The notes under the pieces were generated by a model. The model was not told the DNA's origin and made no database searches. It saw only the letters and a list, made by a program, of their open reading frames with translations. A DNA stretch of 64,000 nt, taken from positions 5,039 through 69,038 of the forward strand of contig JBLHJR010000005.1 in NCBI GenBank assembly GCA_047619205.1. The letters run 5' to 3'. This DNA comes from Endobugula sp047619205 (GTDB lineage Bacteria; Pseudomonadota; Gammaproteobacteria; Pseudomonadales; Cellvibrionaceae). A program made the position numbers and the translations under genes. Position 1 is the first letter of the stretch. Each line of letters begins with the position of its first letter. Positions 9,509 through 17,333 of this stretch are shown here, piece by piece.

Positions 9509-10138
9509 TTAGTACCACTGCGAAGGGCGATGGAGTGTGTGCCCCGTTGTTGTAGTAATAGTATTTGGTAGTCGGTTTTGACGAAGCTTGGCTTCGCCGA
9601 TAGTAAAGCTGGCTGTGGCTGTTGTTTTTAGTTGATGTGAGCTTCTGCCTGGCGGAAAAGCCACAATAATACGTTTGCTGGGAAAGCGTTCCAATACCAT
9701 TTTTATGGGTGTGGTGAGGTCGCTGTCACCAGAAATAACCAGTGCCGTGTCAAACCTATTTTCATAGGCGTCGGTGAGTAACTGTGCGGCAATATTCACG
9801 TCGGTCATTTTTTCTTCATGGGTTGTCCATTGCGCACCGCAGCTTTTGCAGGTTTTTGTCTTTTGTAAATAGTGACCGTAATGGCTGGTTTGATCAGTAA
9901 GTGTGTCCAGTGCATCTAACCAAAGGGATTGCCTTTTTGTATCTTGGCTATTGCCCCCTGAATTACGGATACGCGCGGTAAAATAGTGACAATGCTGTAA
10001 GGCTTGATCATCTTTGAGTAAGGACGCTGACATGGCGACTAAATCTAGCCAATAGTACTTTTTCCAACCTTTGGACTTAAGCCCGAAATAAAGATTGAAT
10101 CCATCGATGTAACTGATGACTCGAGTAGGCGCGCTCAT
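9509..10138 (-). CDS. NYN (LabA/PIN-like) domain nuclease
   Basis: The 209-residue protein has the NYN signature acids: YIDGFNLYFG (residues 10-19), KMTDVNIAAQLLTDA (about 109-123) and VISGDSDLTTPI (about 133-144), ending in a strand IIVAFPPG. The aspartates lie where PIN-fold RNases bind metal. A CKSCG motif (about 97-101) before the second acid suggests a small zinc-binding insertion. NYN proteins usually cleave RNA, and in defence islands they can act as effectors. It lies 160 bp after the helicase gene, unlike the tight overlaps elsewhere in the operon; that spacer encodes an opposite-strand small RNA. Direct RNase activity is inferred. Confidence 0.85.
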   Translation of the reverse strand: MSAPTRVISYIDGFNLYFGLKSKGWKKYYWLDLVAMSASLLKDDQALQHCHYFTARIRNSGGNSQDTKRQSLWLDALDTLTDQTSHYGHYLQKTKTCKSCGAQWTTHEEKMTDVNIAAQLLTDAYENRFDTALVISGDSDLTTPIKMVLERFPSKRIIVAFPPGRSSHQLKTTATASFTIGEAKLRQNRLPNTITTTTGHTLHRPSQWY

Positions 10139-10159
10139 CTTTCGTCACCCAAAAATCGC

Positions 10160-10188
10160 TTGACTAACGCTATAACGATGCCTATAGT
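10160..10188 (+). promoter_or_regulatory. strong sigma-70-type promoter of an opposite-strand small RNA
   Basis: TTGACT (10160-10165) and TATAGT (10183-10188) are separated by exactly 17 bp, close to consensus on the plus strand, where no protein gene follows. The sequence also forms a stem (CTAA..CTATA with TATAGTTAG, 10164-10191), so a regulator could bind here. Transcription would start near 10195. Confidence 0.6.
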
Positions 10189-10194
10189 TAGGTG

Positions 10195-10258
10195 TATTAA
10201 CCCCGCCGAAGAGAGTATCTTCGGCCCGACGCCTCCTTCTTGGGGGCGTTTCTTTTTC
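10195..10258 (+). ncRNA. putative small RNA with two hairpins, antisense to the helicase-NYN spacer
   Basis: Downstream of the 10160-10188 promoter are two stem-loops. The first is GCCGAAGA/TCTTCGGC with loop GAGTA (10205-10225). The second is ACGCCTCC/GGGGGCGT with loop TTCTT (10229-10249), which runs into TTTCTTTTT and makes an intrinsic terminator. The expected RNA is about 64 nt with C-rich single-stranded parts (AACCCC, CCCG). It runs opposite to the operon and covers the region about 57-120 nt upstream of the NYN start, so it could pair with the polycistronic message. The double-hairpin, C-rich layout recalls phage C4-type antisense RNAs, but no covariance search was possible. Confidence 0.6.
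10229..10258 (+). terminator. intrinsic terminator of the small RNA
   Basis: An 8-bp stem ACGCCTCC/GGGGGCGT (one G-U pair, 5-nt loop) is followed by TTTCTTTTT on the plus strand. No plus-strand coding gene ends here, which is why a short RNA gene is proposed. Confidence 0.7.
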
Positions 10259-10298
10259 TGCATTAGCCAAATCTGCACATTTAAAATCCCTTTATTTT

Positions 10299-13200
10299 TC
10301 ATAGTGTTAACTCTGGCGTAACTGCTTTTGATAACAGGTCACTGAGGTCGTAATTAATACTGGCCACGCCAAAATCGGGCTCTACAGTGAAGGGGCTTTG
10401 TACATAAAAAGGCCCTTCGTGTGAATCGTTGTCGACAATCACTATGGCGAGAATAAATTTATCGGATTGGTTTAAACCGTAAATAATTTCATTACGACTC
10501 ACGGTAATAGTGCTTTGGCCTTTGGCGCGACCTTTTACTTCAATATGACGATCGGGCTTGATGGAACCATCGGCATTCGCGGGCGGGCGTGAACTAACAT
10601 CCCAACCACATTTTTCAGCACCTACATCGGTGACTGTATAACCGAAGGCACGTTCGGCTTGTATCACTGCATTCATAGCGACTCGCTCTACGCGGGCTCG
10701 TGCCACGGCATCGACCGAAAACTGGGTTTCACCTTTACGCATGGACAATAAGCCTTGCGGAATCACCAAGGCGCCTCCAATAACAACGGGGGTGCTGGAT
10801 ACCACATTTTTAAGTGCAATCAACTCGGCTTTACGTTGTTCTAATCGGGCGGTAAGTTCATCCACACGGCGGCGGGCCATTTCGGGTTGCATGCGAGGTT
10901 GCTTGCCTGCGTTCACGTCGTCTTGCAGTTTGATGTAACGGTCGGACCAATAGTTAATTTCTTTCACCAAGCGCTCGTTTACGGCCGCCATAGTTTTATC
11001 GGCTTGGCGTTCACGACGACCTTTTACCTCGGCATAATGCTCGGGCACTAATTGCCGTGAGGCATGGTTCAACGCCAAGGCTTCTAGGTTATGGTTGAGC
11101 CAACCGGCTTGGAGTATGTCGCCTACGAGTTTCAAGTCGTATTCATCAATGGGTTGTAAATCTAAATGCGGTGCCCATCCAGCGTTGATGGCTTCGCCTT
11201 GCTCATCGATTTCAACAAACTGTAACCGACGTGATGCTACATCACCGCTTTGGCTCGACTCACGTACTGTGTGGTCAACCATGAACAATACTTTGGGTTC
11301 GGTACTGTCGTCATTGGGGTCAACTAATACTGCGCCTTGTTTTAGTTTTGGCCGGTGCGCTTGTAACACTAAATCAGTTGCGGCAAGCATAAGTGGGTGC
11401 ATGGGATGGATCATATCCGCCATGGGTTTGCCGGTTTGACGTACGTGTTGTTTTTCAAAACAGATACGTTCGTATTTTTTTAATACCGGTGTGCGGCTTT
11501 GACCAATCATACGGTCGCGCTCACGAATAGCAGCGGGTACATGACGTACTTCATATCGCCCTGATTCTCTTGCACGAAATTCACCACCCAGAGTTTGAAA
11601 AGCTGCGGTAAAAAAGGCGCGAATAAAGTAGGGCTGAAGCTTACGGGCCTCGGCTTTTTCCATTTCTTCTTTTACAGCATAGAGCTCTTCAAGCCCCATT
11701 TGCTGTTCAACCAAGGCGTTGCGTCTGAGAATTTCTTTTAGGTGATCTGTGTCCAGTGCGCCTTCAATCACCTCATTCATTTTGGCTTTAGTTTTGGGGT
11801 CTTCACCATAGCGAATGGCCTGAACCAACAGCTCTCTTAGCGAGACGTTATCAAAGGCCTCACCCAGCACATCAAATACTTTACCACCAAGAGCTTCTTT
11901 CTCTACTTCAATTTTATCGAAGAGTTTTTGAAAGACTTCGCCTTCGCGGGTTTCATTGGCGACGATATTCCATAAATGGCAAACTTCTGTTTGACCAATG
12001 CGATGGATACGACCGAAACGCTGCTCTAAGCGATTTGGGTTCCATGGCAAGTCGTAGTTCACCATTAAGTTGGCGTTTTGTAGGTTTACACCTTCGCCTG
12101 CTGCATCTGTGGCTACCAATACGGTAACTTCAGGGTCATTGCGGAATTCTTCTTGAATTTTACGGCGCTTGTCTCGATTAGTGCCGCCAAAAATAGTGCG
12201 CACTGCGTTGGTATTACCTAGCATGTCGCCAATGCGTGCAACTAAATAGTTAAGCGTGTCTTTGTGCTCGGTAAAGATAATGAGCTTGCGACGGCTGCCC
12301 CTCTGACCTGATGAAGAGACGGTGAACATTTCCGGCTTGTCTTGTAATAAACAAGACAGCTCCTCCCACTTTTTATCGTTGCCTGATTGCACGACTAAAT
12401 GGGCTTGACGCTCAAGGTATTTGAGGCTTTCAATTTCAGCTTCAAGTTCTGGAATCGTTTCAGCGGCAGATGCTTGATCCACCACTTGCTCGGCATAGAG
12501 TTCATACTCTTCGGCACTGAGATCTTCATCGAGTTCATCTAAATCATCAGGTAAGTCAATTTTTTTCTTAAAGCTGTATTCACCAACGGTTTCGGCTACG
12601 CCGTTGTTGGCCGATTGGCCGCGTGCCATCAGTTTAGTTTCCGCTAGACGATCTTCTAGGCGTTTGCGACGACGTTTTAAGGATTGGTAGATTGCCTCTG
12701 GGCTCGACGCCAAGCGACGTTGCAGCATGGTTAATGCAAAACCAACGTTGTTCTTTTTTTGACCATCAAGATTGTCGGCGCGATTCATCTCTTCACGAAC
12801 ATAGGTGGTAACCTGTTCGTAGAGTGATGCTTCCATTGGTGATAGTTCATAGTTTGCGGTATAGGCCCGACGCTCTGGAAACAATGGCGTGCCATCAAAC
12901 TTAAGCAGCTCTTCTTTCACCATACGGCGCATCATGTCGGAAACATCTACCTTATGGGCACCTTCACGGAATTTGCCATAAAAGCGATCGCCATCGAGCA
13001 GCGACAACCATATTTGAAAGTCTTCTTCTTTACCGTTGTGCGGCGTTGCTGTCATCAGTAGGAAATGCCGCGTGATGGAACCCAGTAACTCACCTAGCTG
13101 GAATCGCTTGGTTTTATTCACTTTATTGCCGAAATAATTAGCCGATAATTTATGGGCTTCATCGACAATGATTAAATCCCATTCGGTATTTTTTAATTTT

Positions 13201-13850
13201 TCTTGGAAGTCTTCATTTCGAGACAGTTGGTCTAACCGGCAAATAAGCTGGTCGGATTCATCAAAGTAATTGCCTGAAGCGCATTGTTCTTGTTTTTCAC
13301 GGCTGAATATATCGAAGGTGACGCCGAATTTTTCGAGCAGCTCATCTTGCCATTGTTCTGTGAGTGAGCCAGGCGACACAATAAGAATGCGCTTTGCATC
13401 GGCACGCATTAATAATTCACGAATAAGCAAACCAGCCATGATGGTTTTACCGGCACCAGGATCATCGGCCAAGACAAAGCGTAACGGCTGTTTAGGCAGC
13501 ATGTGTTCATAAACTGCGGAAATCTGATGTGGGTAAGGATCTACGTTGGAAGTATGCACTGCCATCATTGGATCGAACAAAGCGGCTTGAGTAATACGGT
13601 GTGCTTCTAGCCCTAGCTTAAATTCAGCACCGGGTGCATCAAATGCCCAAGGTCGGCCTGCTGTGGCCAGCTCCAAGCGTACTTCATCAGACCGGAACAG
13701 CATCTGCTCGCCGAGCTTACCCTGGCTATCTTTATAGTAGACCGTGATAGCGGCATCACCGACGGGTTCAACCTGAACAATTTTCACAATCTCTTCTGAT
13801 TGAATACCGCGTATTTGAGCGTCTTTCTTTACATCCTCAAGTTTTATCAT
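10299..13850 (-). CDS. SNF2-type superfamily 2 helicase/translocase with C-terminal DUF3883-like domain (DrmD-like)
   Basis: About 1183 residues. The start is placed at the ATG at 13850 (or 13853); AAGGGA lies just before it, and it overlaps the end of the HTH gene. The frame can be extended to 13919, but that would overlap the HTH gene by 83 bp. Helicase motifs: DDPGAGKTIMAGLL (motif I, about 129-142), DEAH in IIVDEAHKL (about 229), MTATPHNG (motif III), FTEHKDTL, ATDAAGEGVNLQ (motif V) and QRFGRIHRIGQ (motif VI, about 645). Near the C-terminus, GWDVSSRPP and HIEVKGRAKG fit a DUF3883-type nuclease-fold domain. Such proteins are core parts of DISARM- and Hma-like systems, where they translocate on DNA. 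It is the largest gene of the operon. Confidence 0.92.
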   Translation of the reverse strand: MIKLEDVKKDAQIRGIQSEEIVKIVQVEPVGDAAITVYYKDSQGKLGEQMLFRSDEVRLELATAGRPWAFDAPGAEFKLGLEAHRITQAALFDPMMAVHTSNVDPYPHQISAVYEHMLPKQPLRFVLADDPGAGKTIMAGLLIRELLMRADAKRILIVSPGSLTEQWQDELLEKFGVTFDIFSREKQEQCASGNYFDESDQLICRLDQLSRNEDFQEKLKNTEWDLIIVDEAHKLSANYFGNKVNKTKRFQLGELLGSITRHFLLMTATPHNGKEEDFQIWLSLLDGDRFYGKFREGAHKVDVSDMMRRMVKEELLKFDGTPLFPERRAYTANYELSPMEASLYEQVTTYVREEMNRADNLDGQKKNNVGFALTMLQRRLASSPEAIYQSLKRRRKRLEDRLAETKLMARGQSANNGVAETVGEYSFKKKIDLPDDLDELDEDLSAEEYELYAEQVVDQASAAETIPELEAEIESLKYLERQAHLVVQSGNDKKWEELSCLLQDKPEMFTVSSSGQRGSRRKLIIFTEHKDTLNYLVARIGDMLGNTNAVRTIFGGTNRDKRRKIQEEFRNDPEVTVLVATDAAGEGVNLQNANLMVNYDLPWNPNRLEQRFGRIHRIGQTEVCHLWNIVANETREGEVFQKLFDKIEVEKEALGGKVFDVLGEAFDNVSLRELLVQAIRYGEDPKTKAKMNEVIEGALDTDHLKEILRRNALVEQQMGLEELYAVKEEMEKAEARKLQPYFIRAFFTAAFQTLGGEFRARESGRYEVRHVPAAIRERDRMIGQSRTPVLKKYERICFEKQHVRQTGKPMADMIHPMHPLMLAATDLVLQAHRPKLKQGAVLVDPNDDSTEPKVLFMVDHTVRESSQSGDVASRRLQFVEIDEQGEAINAGWAPHLDLQPIDEYDLKLVGDILQAGWLNHNLEALALNHASRQLVPEHYAEVKGRRERQADKTMAAVNERLVKEINYWSDRYIKLQDDVNAGKQPRMQPEMARRRVDELTARLEQRKAELIALKNVVSSTPVVIGGALVIPQGLLSMRKGETQFSVDAVARARVERVAMNAVIQAERAFGYTVTDVGAEKCGWDVSSRPPANADGSIKPDRHIEVKGRAKGQSTITVSRNEIIYGLNQSDKFILAIVIVDNDSHEGPFYVQSPFTVEPDFGVASINYDLSDLLSKAVTPELTL

Positions 13851-14028
13851 CATTCCCTTCCCACTTTTTTTGCTCGATCCAACTTTCAATATCTTCTCTT
13901 TTAAAACGCCAACTTCCACCCACTTTAAAGCCGGGCAACTTGCCTTCGGCAGCCAATTTATAAGCGGTTTTTTCAGCCAGCTTTAAGTAGGCTGCAACCT
14001 CTTTTAATGTCAAAATTTCATCTGTCAT
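13837..14028 (-). CDS. excisionase/MerR-like helix-turn-helix protein, first gene of the defence operon
   Basis: The 63-residue product reads LTLKEVAAYLKLAEKTAYKL and then WRFKREDIESWI, the DNA-binding domain of the excisionase (HTH_17) family. The frame continues upstream to 14190, but the upstream 54 codons look non-coding, and the internal ATG at 14028 gives the usual length of 60-70 residues. Its last codons overlap the helicase start, so both are translated together. It is probably an autoregulator of the operon; such proteins are also used as excision factors by integrating elements, though no integrase is in the window. Confidence 0.82.
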   Translation of the reverse strand: MTDEILTLKEVAAYLKLAEKTAYKLAAEGKLPGFKVGGSWRFKREDIESWIEQKKWEGNDDKT

Positions 14029-14067
14029 AGTGTCTATTATCGTATCTATCGCCGCAGAACAAAGGGG

Positions 14068-14096
14068 AGAATATGGGAAAATAGAGGAAGCTTCAA
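14068..14096 (-). promoter_or_regulatory. probable sigma-70 promoter of the defence operon
   Basis: On the minus strand TTGAAG (14091-14096) and TATTCT (14068-14073) are 17 bp apart, with a start expected near 14061, about 33 nt before the HTH gene. The GAAGCTTC palindrome overlapping the -35 is a candidate operator. Confidence 0.5.
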
Positions 14097-14179
14097 CCAT
14101 AAAGGCTTCAAGCAAGATGGTTTTTAGCGTAGATTGATAAAATTGACCGCCCACCTGTACAGCACACCAAGGATATAAG

Positions 14180-15616
14180 ATGAATAACACGACAAAGGGG
14201 TATTACATTAAGCCTAGTGATGCTAGCTCGTGGACTCAATGTATTCGACGTGTATGGCTAGATAACAAGTCAGAATTGGACATAGAGCCAGCAGAAGATG
14301 CCTTTGCGTCTCTGATCATTGAATTAGGGCTTGCGCATGAACAAGCTGTGCTGGCAGAACTGCGTAAACAATACACCGTATATACTGCTACCTCACCTGA
14401 AGATACACAACGGCTAATGACTGAAGGCGTCGATGTTATTTACCAAGCGCAATTACTGGATGATGAAAACCGTTTTGTTGGCTACCCTGATTTTTTGATT
14501 CGTCATGATAGCGGTGAATATCAAGCGACCGACGTCAAGCTATCGCTGAACGAAGATAAAAAAGAGATTCAGGTTCAGCTTGGATTTTACCGTCAAATGC
14601 TCAACTCTACTTTGCCCGCTATTGTCTTTCTGGGAAACGGACAACAAGCCTTGATTGGTGACGATGCCAATGCCATCACCAATAAATTTGTGGCAGAAAT
14701 GCGTGAATTACTCAGCCTCGATGCTGAGCCGCTAGTTCACTATAGTCACAGTAAGTGTCGGGCATGCCCTTATTACACGCATTGCAAACCTACTTTTGAA
14801 GCAAAGGGAGCGCTAAGCCTACTCTACGGTGTAGATGCTCGATCAGCACCTGGTCTCGACGCTAGCGGTATTCACACCATCACCGATCTTGCGAATACCG
14901 ACCCCCAAAACATTCCCGACATACCCTATTTAAAAGGTGACGACAAAAAGAATCGAGCGGTACTACAAGCTAAATCTTATCTTACAGGAGAGATTTTTCA
15001 ATTTAATACGGTTACTTTGCCGAATGGGCAGTGGGTACATTTCGATATAGAGGATAACCCGCTAACGGGTACTGGCAACAAACACGTTTATCTTTGGGGA
15101 TTTTTAGTACCAGAATATAGCCATACGGATTTTGAGGCGGTGTGGACAGATACCGCTGAAGAGGACAAAAAGGGCTGGCTGGGTTTTCTAGCGAAAATCG
15201 AGGAATACAGGCAACGTTACCCCGACTTAATACTGGCACATTATTCCAGCCACGAGCGCAGTACTATTCGAAGCTATGCTAAACGGTATGATATGGAAGA
15301 ACATTGCACTGTGAGCTATTTACTGGGAAAAGATAGCCCATTATTCGATATGCAGAAACCCGTGCTTAATAGCCTTGTATTGCCACTACAAGGCTATGGC
15401 TTAAAAGACATTTGCAAGCATAAAGACTTGGTTAACTTTCAATGGGAAGATGATAGCGCAGGCTCGCAGTGGTCTGTGGTGCAATTCAACCGCTTTCTGC
15501 ATGAACCTGACTCAGCAATGAAAAGCCCATTAAAAAAAGAGATACTTGGCTATAACCGCGACGATGTTATCGCGACGAGACGCCTTGAAGAATGGCTTCG
15601 CCATAGTGGTAATTAG
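14180..15616 (+). CDS. TM0106-family RecB/Cas4-like nuclease with RNase H-like C-terminal domain
   Basis: The 478-residue protein starts after AAGGATAT at an ATG that overlaps the upstream-extended minus frame but not the real HTH gene. The N-terminal half is a PD-(D/E)xK fold: IKPSDASSWTQCIRRVW, a VGYPDFLIRH acid, and ATDVKLS as the D/K pair (about 117-123). CRACPYYTHC (about 193-202), with the early Cys, makes a Cas4-type 4Fe-4S cluster. A helix-hairpin-helix-like ALSLLYGVDARSAPGL segment follows. The C-terminal third (VHFDIEDNP, YLWGFLVPE, YNRDDVIATRRLEEW) resembles YprB-type RNase H-like exonucleases. It is divergent from the helicase operon, suggesting DNA end processing in defence or repair. 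Confidence 0.85.
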   Translation: MNNTTKGYYIKPSDASSWTQCIRRVWLDNKSELDIEPAEDAFASLIIELGLAHEQAVLAELRKQYTVYTATSPEDTQRLMTEGVDVIYQAQLLDDENRFVGYPDFLIRHDSGEYQATDVKLSLNEDKKEIQVQLGFYRQMLNSTLPAIVFLGNGQQALIGDDANAITNKFVAEMRELLSLDAEPLVHYSHSKCRACPYYTHCKPTFEAKGALSLLYGVDARSAPGLDASGIHTITDLANTDPQNIPDIPYLKGDDKKNRAVLQAKSYLTGEIFQFNTVTLPNGQWVHFDIEDNPLTGTGNKHVYLWGFLVPEYSHTDFEAVWTDTAEEDKKGWLGFLAKIEEYRQRYPDLILAHYSSHERSTIRSYAKRYDMEEHCTVSYLLGKDSPLFDMQKPVLNSLVLPLQGYGLKDICKHKDLVNFQWEDDSAGSQWSVVQFNRFLHEPDSAMKSPLKKEILGYNRDDVIATRRLEEWLRHSGN

Positions 15617-15668
15617 GTAGGTTTATGGCTTAAATATTAGGCCACTTTAGCCTGATGCCCCAATAGGA

Positions 15669-15879
15669 TTAAGACAGCGGCTGGTGTAACTGCTCCATTG
15701 TCGGCAAAAGGTCGCGTACTTCACACTGCAATGTCTGAGCTATCACATAGGCTTTTTGTAGGGTAATGCTAACGATCCCGCGCTCAATTCTACTCATGTA
15801 GCTGCGATCTATCCCTGCGAGCAATGCCAAGCGCTCCTGAGAGATATGCAGTTTTTCTGGCATTACGTACATTCTGCAT
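15669..15879 (-). pseudogene. XRE-family helix-turn-helix regulator with a frameshift near its N-terminus
   Basis: The open part reads KLHISQERLALLAGIDRSYMSRIERG, a canonical XRE HTH, followed by about 30 residues. It lacks the usual first helix in frame. In the neighbouring frame upstream, MQNVRNARK supplies the expected (I/V)RxxRK start. The two frames meet in an A5 run near 15852-15856, where a 2-base loss (or 1-base gain) would explain the break. A shortened protein from an internal ATG (15872 or 15863) is possible but would lack helix 1. Confidence 0.55.
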
Positions 15880-15920
15880 TAGGCGACAATTAGCTTGCAG
15901 GGCGACATAATCCCTATAAC

Positions 15921-16142
15921 TTACATCTTGCGGCTGGTGTAAGAAAGAACCTTAGCATTGCATTGAGACTCTTCTTGCTCTAACTCATCTTTTTCAAAAG
16001 TGGCTAAAATATCCTGAAGCTGCGATTCAGCAAGATCGGGGTGCCCTTGCTTCAAGCTAGTGCAGGCATCTTCGATTAAATCTAAACATAACTCTAGATA
16101 CACTTTATTTTTATAGAGCGTTAAGTCTGTAATTTTCGCCAT
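15921..16142 (-). CDS. small hypothetical protein, 73 aa
   Basis: I do not recognise this family. The product is mostly helical and acidic in the middle (FEKDELEQEESQ) and ends YTSRKM. It follows the 55-residue gene at 16188-16355 by 45 bp on the same strand and precedes the XRE remnant, so the three may form one small operon. Its last 16 codons have a relative (ECQHNATILLYTSRKR) at 20920-20967 at the far edge of the island. Confidence 0.5.
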   Translation of the reverse strand: MAKITDLTLYKNKVYLELCLDLIEDACTSLKQGHPDLAESQLQDILATFEKDELEQEESQCNAKVLSYTSRKM

Positions 16143-16187
16143 CGTATTAGCCTTATATTTTACCCGTCATTGACTATCAAAAGAATT

Positions 16188-16355
16188 TTAAAAATTTCGG
16201 GAAACCTCATCAATGATTAACCACAAACCTTCCACTTCTTTGTCATCTAAATCTAAGTCACTTATCCCTGACGTCGTCTGCTGAAGAAAGCGTACACGCT
16301 GGATAGCAATATCTTGAAGACTGACAAAGTCCACAGTATCTTTTTCTTTATCCAT
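16188..16355 (-). CDS. small hypothetical protein, 55 aa
   Basis: A clean 56-codon frame from an ATG at 16355, with GAAGGG about 12 nt upstream. The product begins MDKEKDTVDFVSLQDI, is acidic (DLDLDDKEVEG) and ends VSRNF. It is not a family I know. Position directly upstream of the 73-residue gene and the XRE remnant on the same strand suggests co-transcription. Confidence 0.45.
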   Translation of the reverse strand: MDKEKDTVDFVSLQDIAIQRVRFLQQTTSGISDLDLDDKEVEGLWLIIDEVSRNF

Positions 16356-16561
16356 ATCGCATTAACCCTTCGCTACTTTCATCTCCTGTAGTAGACAAAA
16401 ATATAGGATAAAAAAGTAACAATCAACCTTTATCGGATTATTGCATCGTGAAGTAAAAAGCCATAAAAGATTGTCATTTAGATGTAAAAGTTGACACCAT
16501 TAATAACGAACTACATTACGACGTAGTCCATATACTTATCATTCGTTAGATGGAGAAAATT

Positions 16562-17266
16562 ATGCTGTTATCACTTGCTCTCATTCAACTACTATTATTT
16601 ATCGCGTTTTTCATCCTGGAAAATAAATATCCCGCTAGAAATCTACCTCGAAATCGATACTTCTTTCGCTGGTGGATCTTCACACAAACATTTGCCATTC
16701 TATGGATAAAAGTGTTATTTATTTTTATGCACAAACCCACCCATGGTTTACTACACCCTAATGCAGGTGTTGTAGAGCTCGGGGCATTATTCTTCTTAAC
16801 TTACTCATTCTTTAACTACTGGTGGCACCGTCTAAAGCATAGCAACCCCATTATATGGCGCTACATTCATCGTTTTCATCATGCGCCCTCTAAAATGGAA
16901 GTAGCATTGATTTTTTTCAAACACCCTTTAGAAATTGTCGCTAATAGCCTGTTAATTTATAGTGTAGCCTGGCTACTCTCCTTGCCCATTGAGGCCGTTG
17001 CCATTGGACTACTCATAGAAGGTGTAATAGAAACTTACCACCACGCCAACATCAACACACCAAAAAAAATGCGTTGGATCAGTCTCTTTATCCAAACACC
17101 TGAAATGCATTTAATTCATCACCAAAAGGGGCTGCATCGATATAACTATGTCACCTTTTTATGGGACACCGTTTTTAAAACGGCGCGTATTCCAAAAAAT
17201 TGGGATGATGAGCTAGGACTAAATTTAAAAAATGGCATCAAAGGCATCTTTCTTTGCAAAAAGTAG
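16562..17266 (+). CDS. sterol desaturase/fatty acid hydroxylase family membrane protein
   Basis: About 234 residues with four or five hydrophobic segments and the di-iron histidine clusters of the fatty acid hydroxylase superfamily: HRLKH, HRFHH (about 98-106), a later HH in ETYHHANIN, and HLIHHQKG (about 189-196). The enzymes use a di-iron centre to hydroxylate or desaturate lipids at the inner membrane; the substrate cannot be told from sequence. The start is set at the ATG at 16562, 6 nt after GGAG; an ATG at 16550 would include that ribosome site in the coding region. Confidence 0.85.
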   Translation: MLLSLALIQLLLFIAFFILENKYPARNLPRNRYFFRWWIFTQTFAILWIKVLFIFMHKPTHGLLHPNAGVVELGALFFLTYSFFNYWWHRLKHSNPIIWRYIHRFHHAPSKMEVALIFFKHPLEIVANSLLIYSVAWLLSLPIEAVAIGLLIEGVIETYHHANINTPKKMRWISLFIQTPEMHLIHHQKGLHRYNYVTFLWDTVFKTARIPKNWDDELGLNLKNGIKGIFLCKK

Positions 17267-17282
17267 TACAAATTTAAACATA

Positions 17283-17304
17283 CTCATCTATTATTGTAGA
17301 TGAG
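17283..17304. other. perfect 8-bp stem-loop
   Basis: CTCATCTA pairs with TAGATGAG around a 6-nt loop, 17 bp after the hydroxylase stop. No T-run follows on the plus strand, so it may be an mRNA 3' stem or an operator for the next gene. Confidence 0.35.
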
Positions 17305-17333
17305 CCCACTATTATAGATAGAAGGAAACAATC

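Noticed and set aside
13851..13919. Longer N-terminus of the helicase
   Set aside because: It would overlap the HTH gene by 83 bp; the ATG at 13850/13853 has a ribosome site and fits the family start.
1966..14028. BREX or DISARM system
   Set aside because: No PglZ, BrxA/B/C-type genes or DrmA/DrmB/DrmC are present; the methylase is of the DUF1156 type and the ATPase of the DUF499 type.
14029..14190. Longer N-terminus of the HTH protein
   Set aside because: The added residues match nothing, would cover the promoter region and would overlap the divergent nuclease start.
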